From assembly GCF_007741535.1 (NCBI RefSeq), contig NZ_CP036525.1, positions 434,001 through 498,000 of the forward strand: DNA of 64,000 nucleotides, written 5' to 3'. How positions within the stretch are numbered: position 1 is the first letter of the stretch; the number at the start of each line of letters is the position of its first letter. This DNA is from Rubripirellula lacrimiformis. GTDB taxonomy: Bacteria > Planctomycetota > Planctomycetia > Pirellulales > Pirellulaceae. The position numbers and the translations under genes were made by a program. Shown here piece by piece: positions 36,508 to 45,985 of this stretch. Below the pieces are notes generated by a model that did not search any database, was not told the origin of the DNA, and saw only the letters and a list, made by a program, of their open reading frames with translations.

Positions 36508-37443
36508 ATGCATCACGCACTCACGACGATCATCTTCGCAGCATTTGCAACTGCCGGGTTGGTTCAGGCCAAACAGGTTGACCATTCTTTCCTGGCATGC
36601 GGACAGCAAACATACATCATGGGGGCGGATGGCAAACGCACCTGGACCTATCCGCACTCCACTCGTGATGGATACGTTGCCGCCGATGGCACGATCACCT
36701 TGACGCTAAGTCGATCCAAACAGCATCCCGGGGGTGCGGTCGTTCAGATCGACCCGCAGGGAACCGAAAGCCTGTTGTGGAAAGGAACGCAAGCCGAAGT
36801 CAACAGTGCCCAACCGACCGCCGACGGCACCTATGTGATCACCGAGGCTGGGCCGAAACCGCGACTGTTGGAAATTGATCAAGACGGCAAAGTGTTGGTC
36901 CAGTTCCCCTTGGATTGCCAAACCAAGGACAACCACCACCAGACTCGAATGGCAAGGAAGTTGGACGACGGGACTTACCTGGCGCCGCATCTATTTGATT
37001 TCGAAGTCGTGCACTACTCCAGCGATGGAAAAGTCTTGGGACGTATCGACACCACGCTTCCCGGGGATCCTGACCGAAAAGTGCACACATGGCCGTTCAC
37101 TGCCATTCGACATGGGGACGGCAAGACGTTGGTTGCGTGTACCAATGGAAACCAAGTCATCGATTTTGACGCCGATGGCAAGATCGTTTGGCAGTTGACC
37201 AACGACGATCTGCCCGGTCCTTGGTTGCAAGACCCGTGTGGCTGCCAATTGTTGCCCAACGGAAACGTGGTCGTCGCTTGCTATGCAGGTGGGCGGAAAG
37301 ACGTGAACGCGCCGAAGTTGTTCGAAGTGACGCCCGATAAAGAAGTCGTCTGGGTATTTGGCGATGGAAAGAAGTCGGGAATCCACCACTTTCAAATCAT
37401 CGACACCAACGGCGAACCGTTGAAGCGACCCGCAATGAAGTAG
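36508..37443 (+). CDS. secreted beta-propeller-type protein
   Basis: A 311-residue exported protein. The ATG at 36508 begins a signal peptide (LTTIIFAAFATAGLVQA, cleaved before KQVDHS). The body is made of repeated blades with DG turns: MGADGKRTWTYPHS, EIDQDGKVLVQFPL, YSSDGKVLGRID, DFDADGKIVWQLTN and VTPDKEVVWVFGD. This pattern resembles PQQ-like or arylsulfotransferase-like propellers, about six blades. No catalytic residues could be pointed out, so it may bind a ligand or polysaccharide. The open frame further upstream reads through a hairpin repeat and is not used. It follows the DUF1501 gene on the same strand. Confidence 0.8.
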   Translation: MHHALTTIIFAAFATAGLVQAKQVDHSFLACGQQTYIMGADGKRTWTYPHSTRDGYVAADGTITLTLSRSKQHPGGAVVQIDPQGTESLLWKGTQAEVNSAQPTADGTYVITEAGPKPRLLEIDQDGKVLVQFPLDCQTKDNHHQTRMARKLDDGTYLAPHLFDFEVVHYSSDGKVLGRIDTTLPGDPDRKVHTWPFTAIRHGDGKTLVACTNGNQVIDFDADGKIVWQLTNDDLPGPWLQDPCGCQLLPNGNVVVACYAGGRKDVNAPKLFEVTPDKEVVWVFGDGKKSGIHHFQIIDTNGEPLKRPAMK

Positions 37444-37671
37444 TGCGTCTTGGGTTTGCCGATTCACTTCGTTTGCCCCAACCCCTGGTCAAAATAGTTG
37501 CCAGCAGCATCCTGTTCGTGGGTATATTGGGTTCGCACGAACGGTCGAAAGATGAATGCAGGAAAGGTTTTGCAGCGATCGATTGTCTTCGAATCCAACG
37601 GTGGTGGGAACGATGTTGGCAACGATGTTGGCAACATTGACCGACAATCGCTCACCTTGCTTAGGTTGTCC

Positions 37672-40600
37672 ATGAACCCGGTTTCTTTCCATGCGAAGTT
37701 TTCGATGCGTTGGGGCAGCGTGTGCTTTGCCGCGCGAGTGTTCATCGGTGTATTTCTAGTTCTGTTGCTGGTCGGGTGTCGTAGGGATTCGAGTTCGGCT
37801 GAATCGACGTCGAACCTAGCTGAGTCCCGTTCATCGTCACCGGTTGATCTGCGTGCACAGTTGCGGTCGTTCATGCAGGCGCGTGATTGGGAAGCCGCTC
37901 GCCCAGTGGCCCGCCAGGCAATCTTGGCGAATCCGAACGATCCCGACTTGTTGACCGACGCGGCGAAGGTTTTTGGGTTTGGTGGTCAGGCACGTCAGGC
38001 GGCTGAGATGCTGGTCGAAGCGGCGCGAGTTGCCGACTATCGTCCCGCATCGCGAGTGGATTTTGCGGTCCGAGCGTTGATCGAGGTGGGCGATCTGTAC
38101 GGTGCGATCGAGTTGCTAGAGAGTGCGCTCGACGCAGCCCCGGAGCACGTTGAACTGCGTCGTGTCTTGGTTGGGTTCTTGGGCGAGGCAGAGCGGACCG
38201 AGAAGATCCCGCCCCATTTTATGCGTCTGATTCAAGATCGGAGCTTTGATTTCCCGCTGCTGGTATCGCTTACCGAAACATCCTCGCGGCGGTTCGCGGT
38301 GGACACGATCGAACTCATTTTGAAACGCAATCCAACGGATCATCGTTCGAAATTGGGACAAGCGTCTTCGATGATCGCCGAGGGAAACATCCCGGCGGCG
38401 GCCCGGGTGCTCGAAGAAATTCTGGAAAACCATCCGGACTTTGCACCCGCCCATGCGTTGTATGGTCGAACATGGGTCCTGCAACGACAGTTCGAAGAGA
38501 TTGTGAACTGGAACGATACCGCACCCCCGGGGACCACGTCGTACTGTGATTACTGGCTGACCGTCGCAGACTGGGCGGCACACTACGATCGCATGGACGA
38601 AGCCGCCCGAGCCTACTGGCAGGCAACTCGTTTGGATCCAAATCGCAGTCTTGCTTGGTCCGGCTTGTCGCATGCGATTCGTGCGGGAACAACCGATGAC
38701 ATTTCAGCGAGCGGCGAACATGAACGAGCTGAGATGTTGCGTGCGATTGACGAACGCATTGTCAACTTGTTGGAACTGCGAAAACGGTATTACTCGTTCA
38801 ACGTCGGGAATCGAGTCAGTCAATCCGATGCAGTCGCGGTCGCAGAGTCGCTATGGAAACTAGGAAGATATTGGGAGGCGGAGGCCTGGACCGCCTCGGC
38901 GACAAGCCTAACGGATTCACCCTCATCGCAGCTCGCGGGCCTGCGGACGCAGATCTTGGCGGCGCTGCAAAACGATCGGCGCTGGCAATCTGATACGGGT
39001 CAAGTGGCGTTAACTTTGGATCTGTCGGATTTCCCATTGCCAACGCTCCACAAACGCGGCGAAGCCAACGGTTCGAACCAATCATCGCTTGCTAACGCCC
39101 ACGATCGTTCCGCTGTAATCCCGGAAAATCTGTCAACCGAACACCTTCAACTCGTCGAGCAAAGCGATCAATGGGGGCTCACGGGAATTGGTGCAAACAA
39201 TAATCCCGGGGACGCCAAATTAGCAGCCTTGATTCGATCGACGGGAGCCGGCGGCGGCGCGATCGATTATGACCTGGACGGATACTGCGATTTCGTCGTC
39301 ATGAATGCGGGTGGCACGATGCTGGAACTCGACTCCATGCCCAATGACTTGATGCGGAACGTCGGTCATCGATTTACCAAAGTCACTGACTCGGCAGGTG
39401 TCGGGGATCGTGGTTTCGGGCAAGGGATCGCGATTGGTGACTACAACGAAGATGGTTTTCCCGACTTGTTCTTTGCGAATTTGGGAAGCAACCGTCTGCT
39501 ACGAAACAACGGGGATGGCACGTTTACCGAATGTTCGGACCAGCTGAATGACGATGAACGGCAATGGACGTCCAGCGCGGCATTCGTGGACGTGAACGAC
39601 GATGGCATCTCGGACTTGTTAACGACCAATTACTGTGCCACGGTCGATTCGTTAAGCAAAGGATGTTTCGACGATTCAGGCCAGGAAGGACCTTGCCATC
39701 CGCTGCGATTTCCGGCTCGCAAGGATCAGTTCTTCGTTGGCAGCGGCAATGGAGAGTTTCGGGATGTATCGAAACAGTGGATCGGCAACGGTTCGACCGG
39801 ACGCGGGCTAGGAATCTTGGCTGGGACGCTAGACAACGAAGGTTTGGGGATTTTGATCGCCAACGACATGTCTGCCAATTTTTACTTCACCCCGCAGGTG
39901 TCCGCGCGCGGCGATGAACCTGGGCGGTTATCCGAAAGCGCTGCGGCGAGAGGTGTTGCTGTTGACGGTCGCACGATGACTCAAGCATCCATGGGCATTG
40001 CGGCCAGCGACTTCGATGGTGACGGCGACCTTGATTTTTATATGACCGGGTTCGCTCAGGAATACAATATCCTTTACGAGCAGATTTCCGCGGGCTATTG
40101 GCGTGATCAAACCGGGCGTCTGAAACTCGATTTGCCAACGCTGTCGACGGTCGGTTTTGGTACCCAAGCCATTGATTTGGACGGCGACGGGATCGATGAA
40201 ATTGCAGTAGCGAACGGGCACATCGGAGAATTTCCTGACCCCACCGTTCCTCGCTACGAGCAGCCGTTTCAGATCTTTCGCCGCGGTTCTCAGGGGGATT
40301 TTGCGCTGCTTGATGACGATCCCTGGGGAACCTATTTCAACACCCCGCATGTCGGGCGGGCAATGTGGCGAATGGATGTCAATCATGATGGCCGTGGCGA
40401 TCTGATGATAACCCATAACGCCGAACAGGTTCGCTTGCTCGTCAACCAATCCGACGATGATAGCCATCGGATTGCTTTCCGGCTGGTCGCGACTGAATCG
40501 TCTCGTGACGCGATCGGAGCCATCGTTCGCTTTCAGGCCGATGGTCGCGCCCGGACGCTCTGGCAACTCGCCGGCGATGGTTACCTCTGCAGCAACGAGC

Positions 40601-40758
40601 GGACATTACGAGCGGGGCTGGGGAGTGACGACGAAGTCACCAACGTGACGATTACTTGGTCAGACGGCAGCGTCACCGAGCTTGGCACCCTAGCCGCGGA
40701 TGTTGAGTATCTTGTGGTGCAGGGTCAGACGCTGCCTTATGAATTGAAGCAGTGGTAA
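37672..40758 (+). CDS. large lipoprotein with TPR, FG-GAP/VCBS repeats and UnbV-like C-terminus
   Basis: A 1028-residue protein. The start at 37672 is chosen because a lipoprotein signal follows (FIGVFLVLLLVGC); the upstream 58 codons are not signal-like and include a GATGTTGGCAAC duplication. Residues about 65-330 contain TPR-like helical repeats. From about 540 several FG-GAP/VCBS calcium-binding loops appear: DYDLDGYCD, DYNEDGFPD, DVNDDGISD, DFDGDGDLD and DLDGDGIDE. The C-terminus has an ASPIC/UnbV domain (ITWSDGSVTELGTL). Such proteins are common in planctomycetes next to TPR proteins and cytochromes, as here. It is likely a surface or periplasmic scaffold; enzymatic function is not known. 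Confidence 0.9.
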   Translation: MNPVSFHAKFSMRWGSVCFAARVFIGVFLVLLLVGCRRDSSSAESTSNLAESRSSSPVDLRAQLRSFMQARDWEAARPVARQAILANPNDPDLLTDAAKVFGFGGQARQAAEMLVEAARVADYRPASRVDFAVRALIEVGDLYGAIELLESALDAAPEHVELRRVLVGFLGEAERTEKIPPHFMRLIQDRSFDFPLLVSLTETSSRRFAVDTIELILKRNPTDHRSKLGQASSMIAEGNIPAAARVLEEILENHPDFAPAHALYGRTWVLQRQFEEIVNWNDTAPPGTTSYCDYWLTVADWAAHYDRMDEAARAYWQATRLDPNRSLAWSGLSHAIRAGTTDDISASGEHERAEMLRAIDERIVNLLELRKRYYSFNVGNRVSQSDAVAVAESLWKLGRYWEAEAWTASATSLTDSPSSQLAGLRTQILAALQNDRRWQSDTGQVALTLDLSDFPLPTLHKRGEANGSNQSSLANAHDRSAVIPENLSTEHLQLVEQSDQWGLTGIGANNNPGDAKLAALIRSTGAGGGAIDYDLDGYCDFVVMNAGGTMLELDSMPNDLMRNVGHRFTKVTDSAGVGDRGFGQGIAIGDYNEDGFPDLFFANLGSNRLLRNNGDGTFTECSDQLNDDERQWTSSAAFVDVNDDGISDLLTTNYCATVDSLSKGCFDDSGQEGPCHPLRFPARKDQFFVGSGNGEFRDVSKQWIGNGSTGRGLGILAGTLDNEGLGILIANDMSANFYFTPQVSARGDEPGRLSESAAARGVAVDGRTMTQASMGIAASDFDGDGDLDFYMTGFAQEYNILYEQISAGYWRDQTGRLKLDLPTLSTVGFGTQAIDLDGDGIDEIAVANGHIGEFPDPTVPRYEQPFQIFRRGSQGDFALLDDDPWGTYFNTPHVGRAMWRMDVNHDGRGDLMITHNAEQVRLLVNQSDDDSHRIAFRLVATESSRDAIGAIVRFQADGRARTLWQLAGDGYLCSNERTLRAGLGSDDEVTNVTITWSDGSVTELGTLAADVEYLVVQGQTLPYELKQW

Positions 40759-40909
40759 GCCGTCGACGAAAAATCAGGAGGCGTCCGTTTGGCTGAGAAA
40801 CACACTGGGCGCCTACCGCTGTTCCATCGATCGTTCCCAAGTCATGGGGCATTCGAAACGCAGGGAAGCATGACGCGTCGGGTTCGTGTTTCGCGTCCGC
40901 CGGATGTTT

Positions 40910-42295
40910 CTATTCCTCTTTGTTTTCAGTCGTGTCGCCGGTGGCGATCGACTCGTAGTCGACGCCGCAGAGCACAAACTGTTTGTCGACAGGTTGCGGA
41001 TTCTTTGCGAGTTCCATTCGTTGCTGGTTGATCTCGGTGAGCTGTGACTGTTGTTCGTTCGCCGCGATGGTGGAACGACCATAGGCGATTCGAACGGCCT
41101 GCCACGAGAGTGACTCGAGCGGACGATGTAAGTCTTCGAGTAGCTTTGCCAGTTCGGCCAGGTCGTTCAAATTGCGTTGATTGGACTGGGCCAGCTGTTG
41201 GCCGATTTCGCGAGTTCTGGCGATCGACGTCGCACGCTGCAAGACCGTTTCGGCTTGATCCGCGCTCACGTTCTGGGCGTCCGGCACCAGACGGCTGAGC
41301 GACGATGCCAACTGGAAATAGGCTTTGTCATCGGTCGAATCCGACAGGATGGCTTCGCAAAAACACTTCACGGCACGGCGATCGTCCTGGTCGTTAGCAG
41401 CCGATACACCCCGTGCGAACCATGCGTCGGCGTTGTCGGGGATGGTTTCAGTGTTCGTTTCGATCCACTGTTTTAGCGATTCGAAATCTCCCTGCTCCGC
41501 ATACGCTCGCCCGAGTAGTGCTGACTGCGTCGACGACTGTGGTGTGACCGACTGTAGCTCGGCGATCACCGAATCCCATTCGTCCTTGCCGGCCGCTGCG
41601 CGTGCCCTGCCCACCGAACCGATCGGGTCAAGATGTTCACGTGATGCATCGGCAGCAAAGGGAGCCGAAAGACTCAGCAGCGTACGCAGTTCGATTTCTT
41701 CGACGTTGCCTTGTTCGCACAATGCGTTCAGCGGTGCCGCGGCTTCGAGTCGCCGACCCTGACGCACCAGAAGCTGCGCGAGCTGGCGATGGGCCATCGT
41801 GGCGTCCGGGACCGCATCCAGCACCGCTCGATAGCGAGTTTCCGCTTCGTCCCAACTTCCCTGTTGCACCAACCACTGCGCGGTCTGCCCCAGCGCCGGC
41901 AGCTGCGTTTCAGGCACGGCTTCCGCCAATTCGTCCAGCATCATGATCGCTTCGGGGTAGCGATGTTCTTCGCCCAGCACCATTGCCATCGTGAAGACGA
42001 CCTGCGGATTTTCAGGGGCCATCGAAAATGCTTTTCGGATGGGACCGCCGGCAGCCTTGATCTGTCCGGTCTGAAGTGCTTCTGTGGCGGTGGCAAGCAA
42101 TGATGGTACGTCGACTATCTGTTCGACCGCAGGGGCAGCGGCGACCGGAGCGGGCGGTGTTACGGCCACTGGCTTTACAGGTTCCGAAAGGGGCTGGTCG
42201 GGCGTGCATCCGCAGGAAATGACGAACAGGAAATATCCGATCGTTCGGATGAAGTTGCGATTGCAGAGTCGAATTGTCAATTCTTTTTTCCCCAA
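40910..42295 (-). CDS. TPR-repeat lipoprotein
   Basis: A 461-residue protein with an N-terminal hydrophobic segment, IGYFLFVISCGC, whose Cys 28 or 30 may be lipidated. A Pro/Ala-rich linker (VAVTPPAPVAAAPAVEQ) follows, then tetratricopeptide-like repeats from about 65 to 330, for example ATEALQTGQIKAAGGPIRKA and WFARGVSAANDQDDRRAVKC. The C-terminal ~100 residues form further helices. It would act as an envelope scaffold. It is convergent with the TPR/UnbV gene and divergent from the seven-heme cytochrome gene, with only 125 bp between the latter two, so they may share a control region. Confidence 0.85.
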   Translation of the reverse strand: MGKKELTIRLCNRNFIRTIGYFLFVISCGCTPDQPLSEPVKPVAVTPPAPVAAAPAVEQIVDVPSLLATATEALQTGQIKAAGGPIRKAFSMAPENPQVVFTMAMVLGEEHRYPEAIMMLDELAEAVPETQLPALGQTAQWLVQQGSWDEAETRYRAVLDAVPDATMAHRQLAQLLVRQGRRLEAAAPLNALCEQGNVEEIELRTLLSLSAPFAADASREHLDPIGSVGRARAAAGKDEWDSVIAELQSVTPQSSTQSALLGRAYAEQGDFESLKQWIETNTETIPDNADAWFARGVSAANDQDDRRAVKCFCEAILSDSTDDKAYFQLASSLSRLVPDAQNVSADQAETVLQRATSIARTREIGQQLAQSNQRNLNDLAELAKLLEDLHRPLESLSWQAVRIAYGRSTIAANEQQSQLTEINQQRMELAKNPQPVDKQFVLCGVDYESIATGDTTENKEE

Positions 42296-42420
42296 GCCAG
42301 TGCAAGAATAGTTTGCATCATGAGCATACTCGAATTTCTAGGATATCGTTGGCCACGGTTCTGGGGACACTCGATCGTGTTAGAATTCGTGCCGTCTGGA
42401 AGTCGAAGCCTCGATGCGGC

Positions 42421-43593
42421 ATGCATTCTCGGGAGATATCAGTGGGTCGCCTAATTCTTGTCGTTGTCGCGATGATCGCGATTGCTTTCTTGGCAGTCGC
42501 GATGTTGCAACAGTCATCGCCTTCCACGTCCGAAAGTGCATCGAACTCCCCTTCGGATTCGACCGATGCGGCCTTGGAGATGGCAGTCAGCCCAGTCGAC
42601 TTGAGTTCGACATTTGTTGGTCGCCAAGTTTGCAGCGAGTGTCACGAAGATAACTTTCACATGCACGGCAAATCGGGGCATGCGTCGACATTTGTCAGTA
42701 CTCGCGACTCTGATGTCGCCAAGAAATTTGTCGGGAAAACACTGGATGCCGGTGAACCGTATGGATTGCTAACGTACTCGATGGATGAAAACGGATTACG
42801 CGTTGCTCGCGTCGATGATCCGAGTGATCAGTCTTTTCCACTGCAGTATGCGCTGGGTTCGGGGCACAACGCGGTCACGTTCTTTTCGCTGATTTCGGAT
42901 GCGGCCGACGACACCATTGGTATCGAGCATCGAGTGTCGTGGTTTGCTTCCGATGACCATTTCGGGCTGACGCCGGGGCAAATCGGAACCTCGTCAACGA
43001 CGTTGGCGAATTGTTTTGGCAACTCCGTCCATGACGAACACATGCGGGCTTGTGTCGATTGCCATACGACTTCGGCAAACATCGTTGATCAAAACATCGT
43101 GGATTTAATCCCTAATGTGAACTGTGAAAAATGTCACGGTCCCGGCGGCGAGCATGTGCGTCAGGCTAGGCTATCCAACAATCCGCCGCCGTTTTCGGTC
43201 GGACGCGATGATTGGAACGCCGAATCCGAATTGCAGCTGTGCGGCGAATGTCATCGATTGCCGATTGATTTTCCGCCCAAACAACTGCGAGAGTACCCGG
43301 CGTTGATGGCCAGGTTCCAGCCGGTGGGAATGCTTCGTAGTAAGTGCTATCTAGAATCAAGCGGCCAGTTTCAATGCACGACCTGCCACAATCCTCATCA
43401 AGCGTCGACGGCAAAGTCGATGGAAGCGTACGTTAATGATTGTGTTCAGTGTCACCAAGAGAACACATCCGATCACGTCGTTTGTCCGGTATCGCCTCAA
43501 GAAGGGTGTATCGAGTGTCACATGCCGCCGATGCGATTCGAGCAAGGCATGACGTTCCATGATCACTACATTCGGGTGCATCCCGAGGACTGA
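42421..43593 (+). CDS. seven-heme c-type cytochrome
   Basis: A 390-residue membrane-anchored protein. The ATG at 42421 precedes a helix LILVVVAMIAIAFLAVAML (about 10-28); the open frame upstream has no signal-like sequence. Seven CXXCH heme-binding motifs are present in order: CSECH, CVDCH, CEKCH, CGECH, CTTCH, CVQCH and CIECH. Spacing and the CEKCHGPGGEH and CTTCHNPHQ sequences resemble the multiheme cytochromes (cytochrome c554 / NapC-like repeats) found with TPR and UnbV proteins. It probably carries electrons in the periplasm. Partners cannot be set from sequence alone, but the adjacent TPR proteins are likely. Confidence 0.92.
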   Translation: MHSREISVGRLILVVVAMIAIAFLAVAMLQQSSPSTSESASNSPSDSTDAALEMAVSPVDLSSTFVGRQVCSECHEDNFHMHGKSGHASTFVSTRDSDVAKKFVGKTLDAGEPYGLLTYSMDENGLRVARVDDPSDQSFPLQYALGSGHNAVTFFSLISDAADDTIGIEHRVSWFASDDHFGLTPGQIGTSSTTLANCFGNSVHDEHMRACVDCHTTSANIVDQNIVDLIPNVNCEKCHGPGGEHVRQARLSNNPPPFSVGRDDWNAESELQLCGECHRLPIDFPPKQLREYPALMARFQPVGMLRSKCYLESSGQFQCTTCHNPHQASTAKSMEAYVNDCVQCHQENTSDHVVCPVSPQEGCIECHMPPMRFEQGMTFHDHYIRVHPED

Positions 43594-43633
43594 CACGGCA
43601 ACATCAGGCATTGTCCTGCCGTAGCCGAACGAA

Positions 43634-43656
43634 GCAACGAGCGATCAATCGGTGTT
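43634..43656. repeat. solo end of the inverted-repeat element
   Basis: AAGCAACGAGCGATCAATCG matches the terminal repeat of the elements at 7570 and 17802. The interior and the other end are not found nearby, so this is a solo or decayed end. Confidence 0.6.
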
Positions 43657-43697
43657 GCCCGATCATTGGCATCGTATCAATGCCCTCGACGCCCGGT

Positions 43698-43735
43698 TGC
43701 CGGATCCGCGTCGCTCCGCTCCTTGATCCGGCCTA
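43698..43735. repeat. REP-like inverted repeat (CCGGATC/GATCCGG family)
   Basis: TTGCCGGATCCGCG is followed by CTCCTTGATCCGGCCTAC. The arrangement matches the pair at 20060-20199 but is much closer together, so it can form a compact hairpin. It lies between the seven-heme cytochrome and the DUF1559 gene. Confidence 0.55.
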
Positions 43736-43779
43736 CTTCACTTCGGCTATGCGTTGGATCGCTCTCGTTCTGACGGGCG

Positions 43780-43816
43780 CATAAGAAAACCTCGCCCACC
43801 ATGTGCGGGCGAGGTT
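43780..43816 (-). terminator. intrinsic terminator of the DUF1559 gene
   Basis: AACCTCGCCC and GGGCGAGGTT form a perfect 10-bp stem with a 9-nt loop at 43788-43816. Read on the minus strand the stem is followed by TTCTTAT. It lies about 30 bp past the stop of the leftward DUF1559 gene. Confidence 0.8.
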
Positions 43817-43847
43817 CGATGCTGATCAACAAAACGCTGATTGGCGA

Positions 43848-45119
43848 TTAAAACTCTTGGATAATCTCTTTCGAAGCTCGTGTGCCGAGTGCGCCCCACA
43901 AGCCATAGGGACTCTTTGCACCAGGATTGTTGTCGCCGGTGATGATCGGAGCGTTTTGATTGCCAGCTTCGATCGAATCCGTGATGAATTTCACGGCACC
44001 GTCCGTCATCAATACATGAACGCCACCCTGGTGGAAGCTGCTTGGCGCAAATGCTCCCGGGTTATCCGCCCACTGGCCGATGCACAGTTCGCTATTCGGA
44101 GGACGAACCGTGTAGACATTCGAAATGCCAGAGCGAAGTGCTGCCGCCCATCGCATCCCGCGACTGTGGCTGGTGCTGGATTCCAGGTTGGAAGGAACCG
44201 TACAACCGGTGCTGGATGGGCCGCACCAGAATTGGGGTCGTTCTGGGTCAAGCTCGTTGGATGTCACGCAGTGCGAAGGGTCGTTCTGCACATCGTTCGC
44301 GCTGCCACCACTGTTCCATGAGTAAGCACCGCGTTTGTCTCGGTCACCTTGGTCGGTAATGATTTCGCCCATTGCGATTGTGTTGGACAGGCCGTCCTTC
44401 ACGTCACGGAAAGCGCGAGCAACGTGCATCGAAAATACGCCACGATGAACAGCCCTGGCTTGGCTGGCACCCCACGTGCTGGTTGTTGGCCCGTACGGTG
44501 GGTTGTCCGTCCCATTCACGTTGATGTGGCTTTGATGCCGAGTGCTGAACGAGTCGCCCACGCACATGCCGTAGTTGGTACGGCCGAGCCCTGGCAAGCC
44601 TTTGCCACCATCGCTTGGGCAACGAATGTTAGAAATTTCGGTCGCCCATGGAACGTAGCCGGGATCCGTTGAGAAGGACTTTGGACTTGGCCCCATGGCT
44701 GGCCATGCGCCGGGGATTCCGGTGTCTCCGGGTGGTGGCGCGCCGGTCACGGTTCGGGTGTCCGGGTTCGAAATTTGTTCCCACAGCGCTTGTTGCTCAA
44801 AGAACGGTGTTAATCCAACCATGGCGCTTACGGTCAGCTTGTTAGAACTGTTGGATCCTTGCCACCAGTTCGATGATCCTGCGGTCAGTCCCACCCCGGT
44901 TCCGGTACCGTGCTGGGGCAACTGATTGAACGCGGAATGGTAGTTGTGCATTGCCAAGCCGATTTGCTTGAAATTGTTGCTACAACTCATCCGACGGGCA
45001 GCCTCTCGGGCTGCTTGAACAGCGGGCAATAACAGTCCCACTAAAACTCCAATGATGGCGATAACCACCAACAATTCGACCAATGTAAAGCCATTGGCCC
45101 GACGATCTCGTTGACTCAT
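43848..45119 (-). CDS. DUF1559 pseudopilin-like protein
   Basis: A 423-residue protein. The ATG at 45119 gives [17 protein letters not shown], with the prepilin-type G|FTLVE site and hydrophobic helix; 90 further open codons upstream are ignored as non-signal sequence. [17 protein letters not shown] and [20 protein letters not shown] are near-identical to the DUF1559 gene at 11457-12665. The C-terminal [16 protein letters not shown] is the H-X9-DG block, followed by [15 protein letters not shown]. The insertion of about 20 residues relative to the other copy lies in the central domain. An intrinsic terminator follows. Confidence 0.93.
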   Translation of the reverse strand: MSQRDRRANGFTLVELLVVIAIIGVLVGLLLPAVQAAREAARRMSCSNNFKQIGLAMHNYHSAFNQLPQHGTGTGVGLTAGSSNWWQGSNSSNKLTVSAMVGLTPFFEQQALWEQISNPDTRTVTGAPPPGDTGIPGAWPAMGPSPKSFSTDPGYVPWATEISNIRCPSDGGKGLPGLGRTNYGMCVGDSFSTRHQSHINVNGTDNPPYGPTTSTWGASQARAVHRGVFSMHVARAFRDVKDGLSNTIAMGEIITDQGDRDKRGAYSWNSGGSANDVQNDPSHCVTSNELDPERPQFWCGPSSTGCTVPSNLESSTSHSRGMRWAAALRSGISNVYTVRPPNSELCIGQWADNPGAFAPSSFHQGGVHVLMTDGAVKFITDSIEAGNQNAPIITGDNNPGAKSPYGLWGALGTRASKEIIQEF

Positions 45120-45509
45120 GTAGTCACTCCAAAGAAAGACTGGGAAAGAGGATTGGGCCGAAGGGGGGATGGATTGACCATAAACGCGACTAATAACATG
45201 CTGTTCCACCGTGACCTCGGCCCGATCTAGCCTAACGTCTGCGAGGGGGGCCCGGACAACCTGAAGCCGATAGTTTCCCTGGAAAAAAGAGAAAATTTCC
45301 TGCGTGGCGGTGCTTTTGGGGGGCTGTCGTGATCGGATGCACAGTGCCGTTGCCGCTTGATTCTCGGCATCGGTCCGGCTGGCTGGCATGCATCCGGACA
45401 GTGCCCAAAGATGATGTGCGTCCGAACAGCAAACCTGCCTGAAGCGTGCCTGTTTGCCACTCGAAAACGGGGTTTGGTGAGCACGGTCTGAATCGACCCG
45501 AATCCGGAC
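45120..45509. other. intergenic upstream of the DUF1559 gene
   Basis: This 390 bp region should hold the promoter of the leftward DUF1559 gene. Several minus-strand open frames cross it but have Pro/Ser/Arg-rich shadow composition. No repeat or promoter was recognised with confidence. Confidence 0.4.
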
Positions 45510-45659
45510 GTGATCGGCGTTGGGTCAACGACGACCGATTGCCCGGATCGCAAGGCACTGCTTGATCAGCAGCAGGCGATCAACGACGCGCTGGTTCAGC
45601 AGATCGAGATGGTCTCTGCACTCGCTCCGCTGCCAATGTCGGTATCGGCGGATCAGTAG
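45510..45659 (+). CDS. possible 49-aa protein or gene fragment
   Basis: From a GTG at 45510 the frame encodes 49 residues, including [20 protein letters not shown] and ending MSVSADQ, with a TAG stop. The composition (Asp/Gln-rich amphipathic helix) looks more protein-like than the other frames here. An in-frame stop lies at 45489-45491, so a long upstream extension is excluded. It may be a small gene, or the remnant of a larger one. A hairpin about 140 bp downstream (45801-45853) could be its terminator or an unrelated repeat. Confidence 0.3.
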   Translation: MIGVGSTTTDCPDRKALLDQQQAINDALVQQIEMVSALAPLPMSVSADQ

Positions 45660-45800
45660 GGGGATTTCTCCAGACCTCCCACGCGGTCGATCGATTGGGA
45701 GACCGTGGGGCACGTCGTAGATATCCGCGGCAACGGAGGTGCAGATTTTTGGGAGGCGTGCCAGCGTTCAATGGATCCAGCGATGGAAGTCATCCATGAC

Positions 45801-45853
45801 GGGTGTCCTGTTGTTGCCGGATTGCTTCGCAACCGAAGAACGACAGGACACCC
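45801..45853. repeat. long hairpin (GGGTGTCCTGT inverted repeat)
   Basis: GGGTGTCCTGTTGTT at 45801-45815 pairs with AACGACAGGACACCC at 45839-45853, a 15-bp stem with one mismatch and a 23-nt loop containing TTGCTTCGCAA. On the plus strand it is followed by ACTTTTG. It may be a terminator or a dispersed hairpin repeat. Confidence 0.65.
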
Positions 45854-45985
45854 ACTTTTGAAATAGCGATTCAGGTTCCGCTAAGCCGCGAATTCGAACA
45901 CCCCTCAACCAATCGTGATTTGGGGACCTGACGAGACCAGATCCGTTTCACTGGATGACGATTGGTGCGACTCGCTGATCAGAGA

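Noticed and set aside
37498-37671. 58-codon N-terminal extension of the TPR/UnbV gene
   Set aside because: It places the lipoprotein signal deep inside the protein and reads through a GATGTTGGCAAC duplication.
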